Part shown: positions 63,946 to 64,000 of the stretch, piece by piece
How the letters are laid out: every line of letters starts with the position of its first letter
Position numbering within the stretch: position 1 is the stretch's first letter
From: Subtercola sp. PAMC28395
Lineage (GTDB): Bacteria; Actinomycetota; Actinomycetes; Actinomycetales; Microbacteriaceae
Length of the DNA: 64,000 bases
Direction of reading: 5' to 3'
Assembly: GCF_018889995.1 (NCBI RefSeq)
Contig: NZ_CP076547.1
Coordinates: 1,178,001-1,242,000, forward strand
Program-made: the position numbers and the translations under genes
The notes under the pieces: model-generated
Databases searched by the model: none
Told to the model about the DNA's origin: nothing
What the model saw: only the letters and a program-made list of their open reading frames with translations

Positions 63946-64000
63946 CGAGGCCGCCCCTGCTGCCGACTCAGCAGCTGCCGCCGATGCCTCTGCTGCAAGT

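Overview
The window is high-GC DNA from an actinomycete, most likely a member of the Microbacteriaceae. The clues are strong G/C at third codon positions, frequent GTG starts, leaderless genes with a TANNNT box seven bases before the ATG, a short bacterial SRP RNA, a pta-ackA pair with a DRTGG-type Pta, and a dnaX-recR pair. Genus cannot be fixed from the sequence alone. I see no phage, plasmid, IS element or CRISPR array. The only insertion-like event is a DUF559-type gene lying between lysC and asd.

Region 1 (1-24.3 kb) is mostly sugar and small-molecule metabolism. It starts with a truncated secreted protein, then glycerate kinase, a rhodanese-type sulfurtransferase and a ketopantoate-reductase-like gene. 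A pentose block follows: a LacI regulator with several TGTGA...TCACA operators, an AraD-like epimerase flanked by two tiny coupled ORFs, a ChvE/MmsA/MmsB-type sugar ABC transporter, and a second ABC ATPase whose nucleotide-binding motifs are degraded. After a VOC protein and a secreted five-repeat Ig-like protein come xylB and xylA, divergent from a ROK-family XylR. A saccharopine-dehydrogenase-like enzyme, a PH-like membrane protein, a K+ channel, a 69-residue protein and a two-gene flavin reductase operon close the region.

Region 2 (24.5-42.7 kb) is housekeeping: tRNA-Ser(GGA), an NAD-binding protein, SRP RNA, pta-ackA, an Lrp/AsnC regulator divergent from a pyruvate/indolepyruvate-type decarboxylase, dnaX-recR, an AtzH-like/amidase fusion, a cupin, lysC and asd. 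A 14-bp tandem repeat array sits directly before the asd start codon.

Region 3 (43.3-64.0 kb) is the most interesting part. It looks like one large envelope-polysaccharide and signalling locus: two membrane GT2 synthases, a GH6 glucanase, two right-handed beta-helix proteins, two lipoproteins, an intact GGDEF-EAL protein, a GGDEF protein with a destroyed active site, two response regulators, an HPt-like protein lacking its histidine, and a membrane histidine kinase running off the right edge. One beta-helix protein seems to span the membrane and end in a cytoplasmic helix-turn-helix; one response regulator is in frame with a membrane anchor and a long acidic linker. My inference is a beta-glucan-like exopolysaccharide made under c-di-GMP and two-component control. 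Multi-hairpin intergenic repeats occur in this locus and after xylA.
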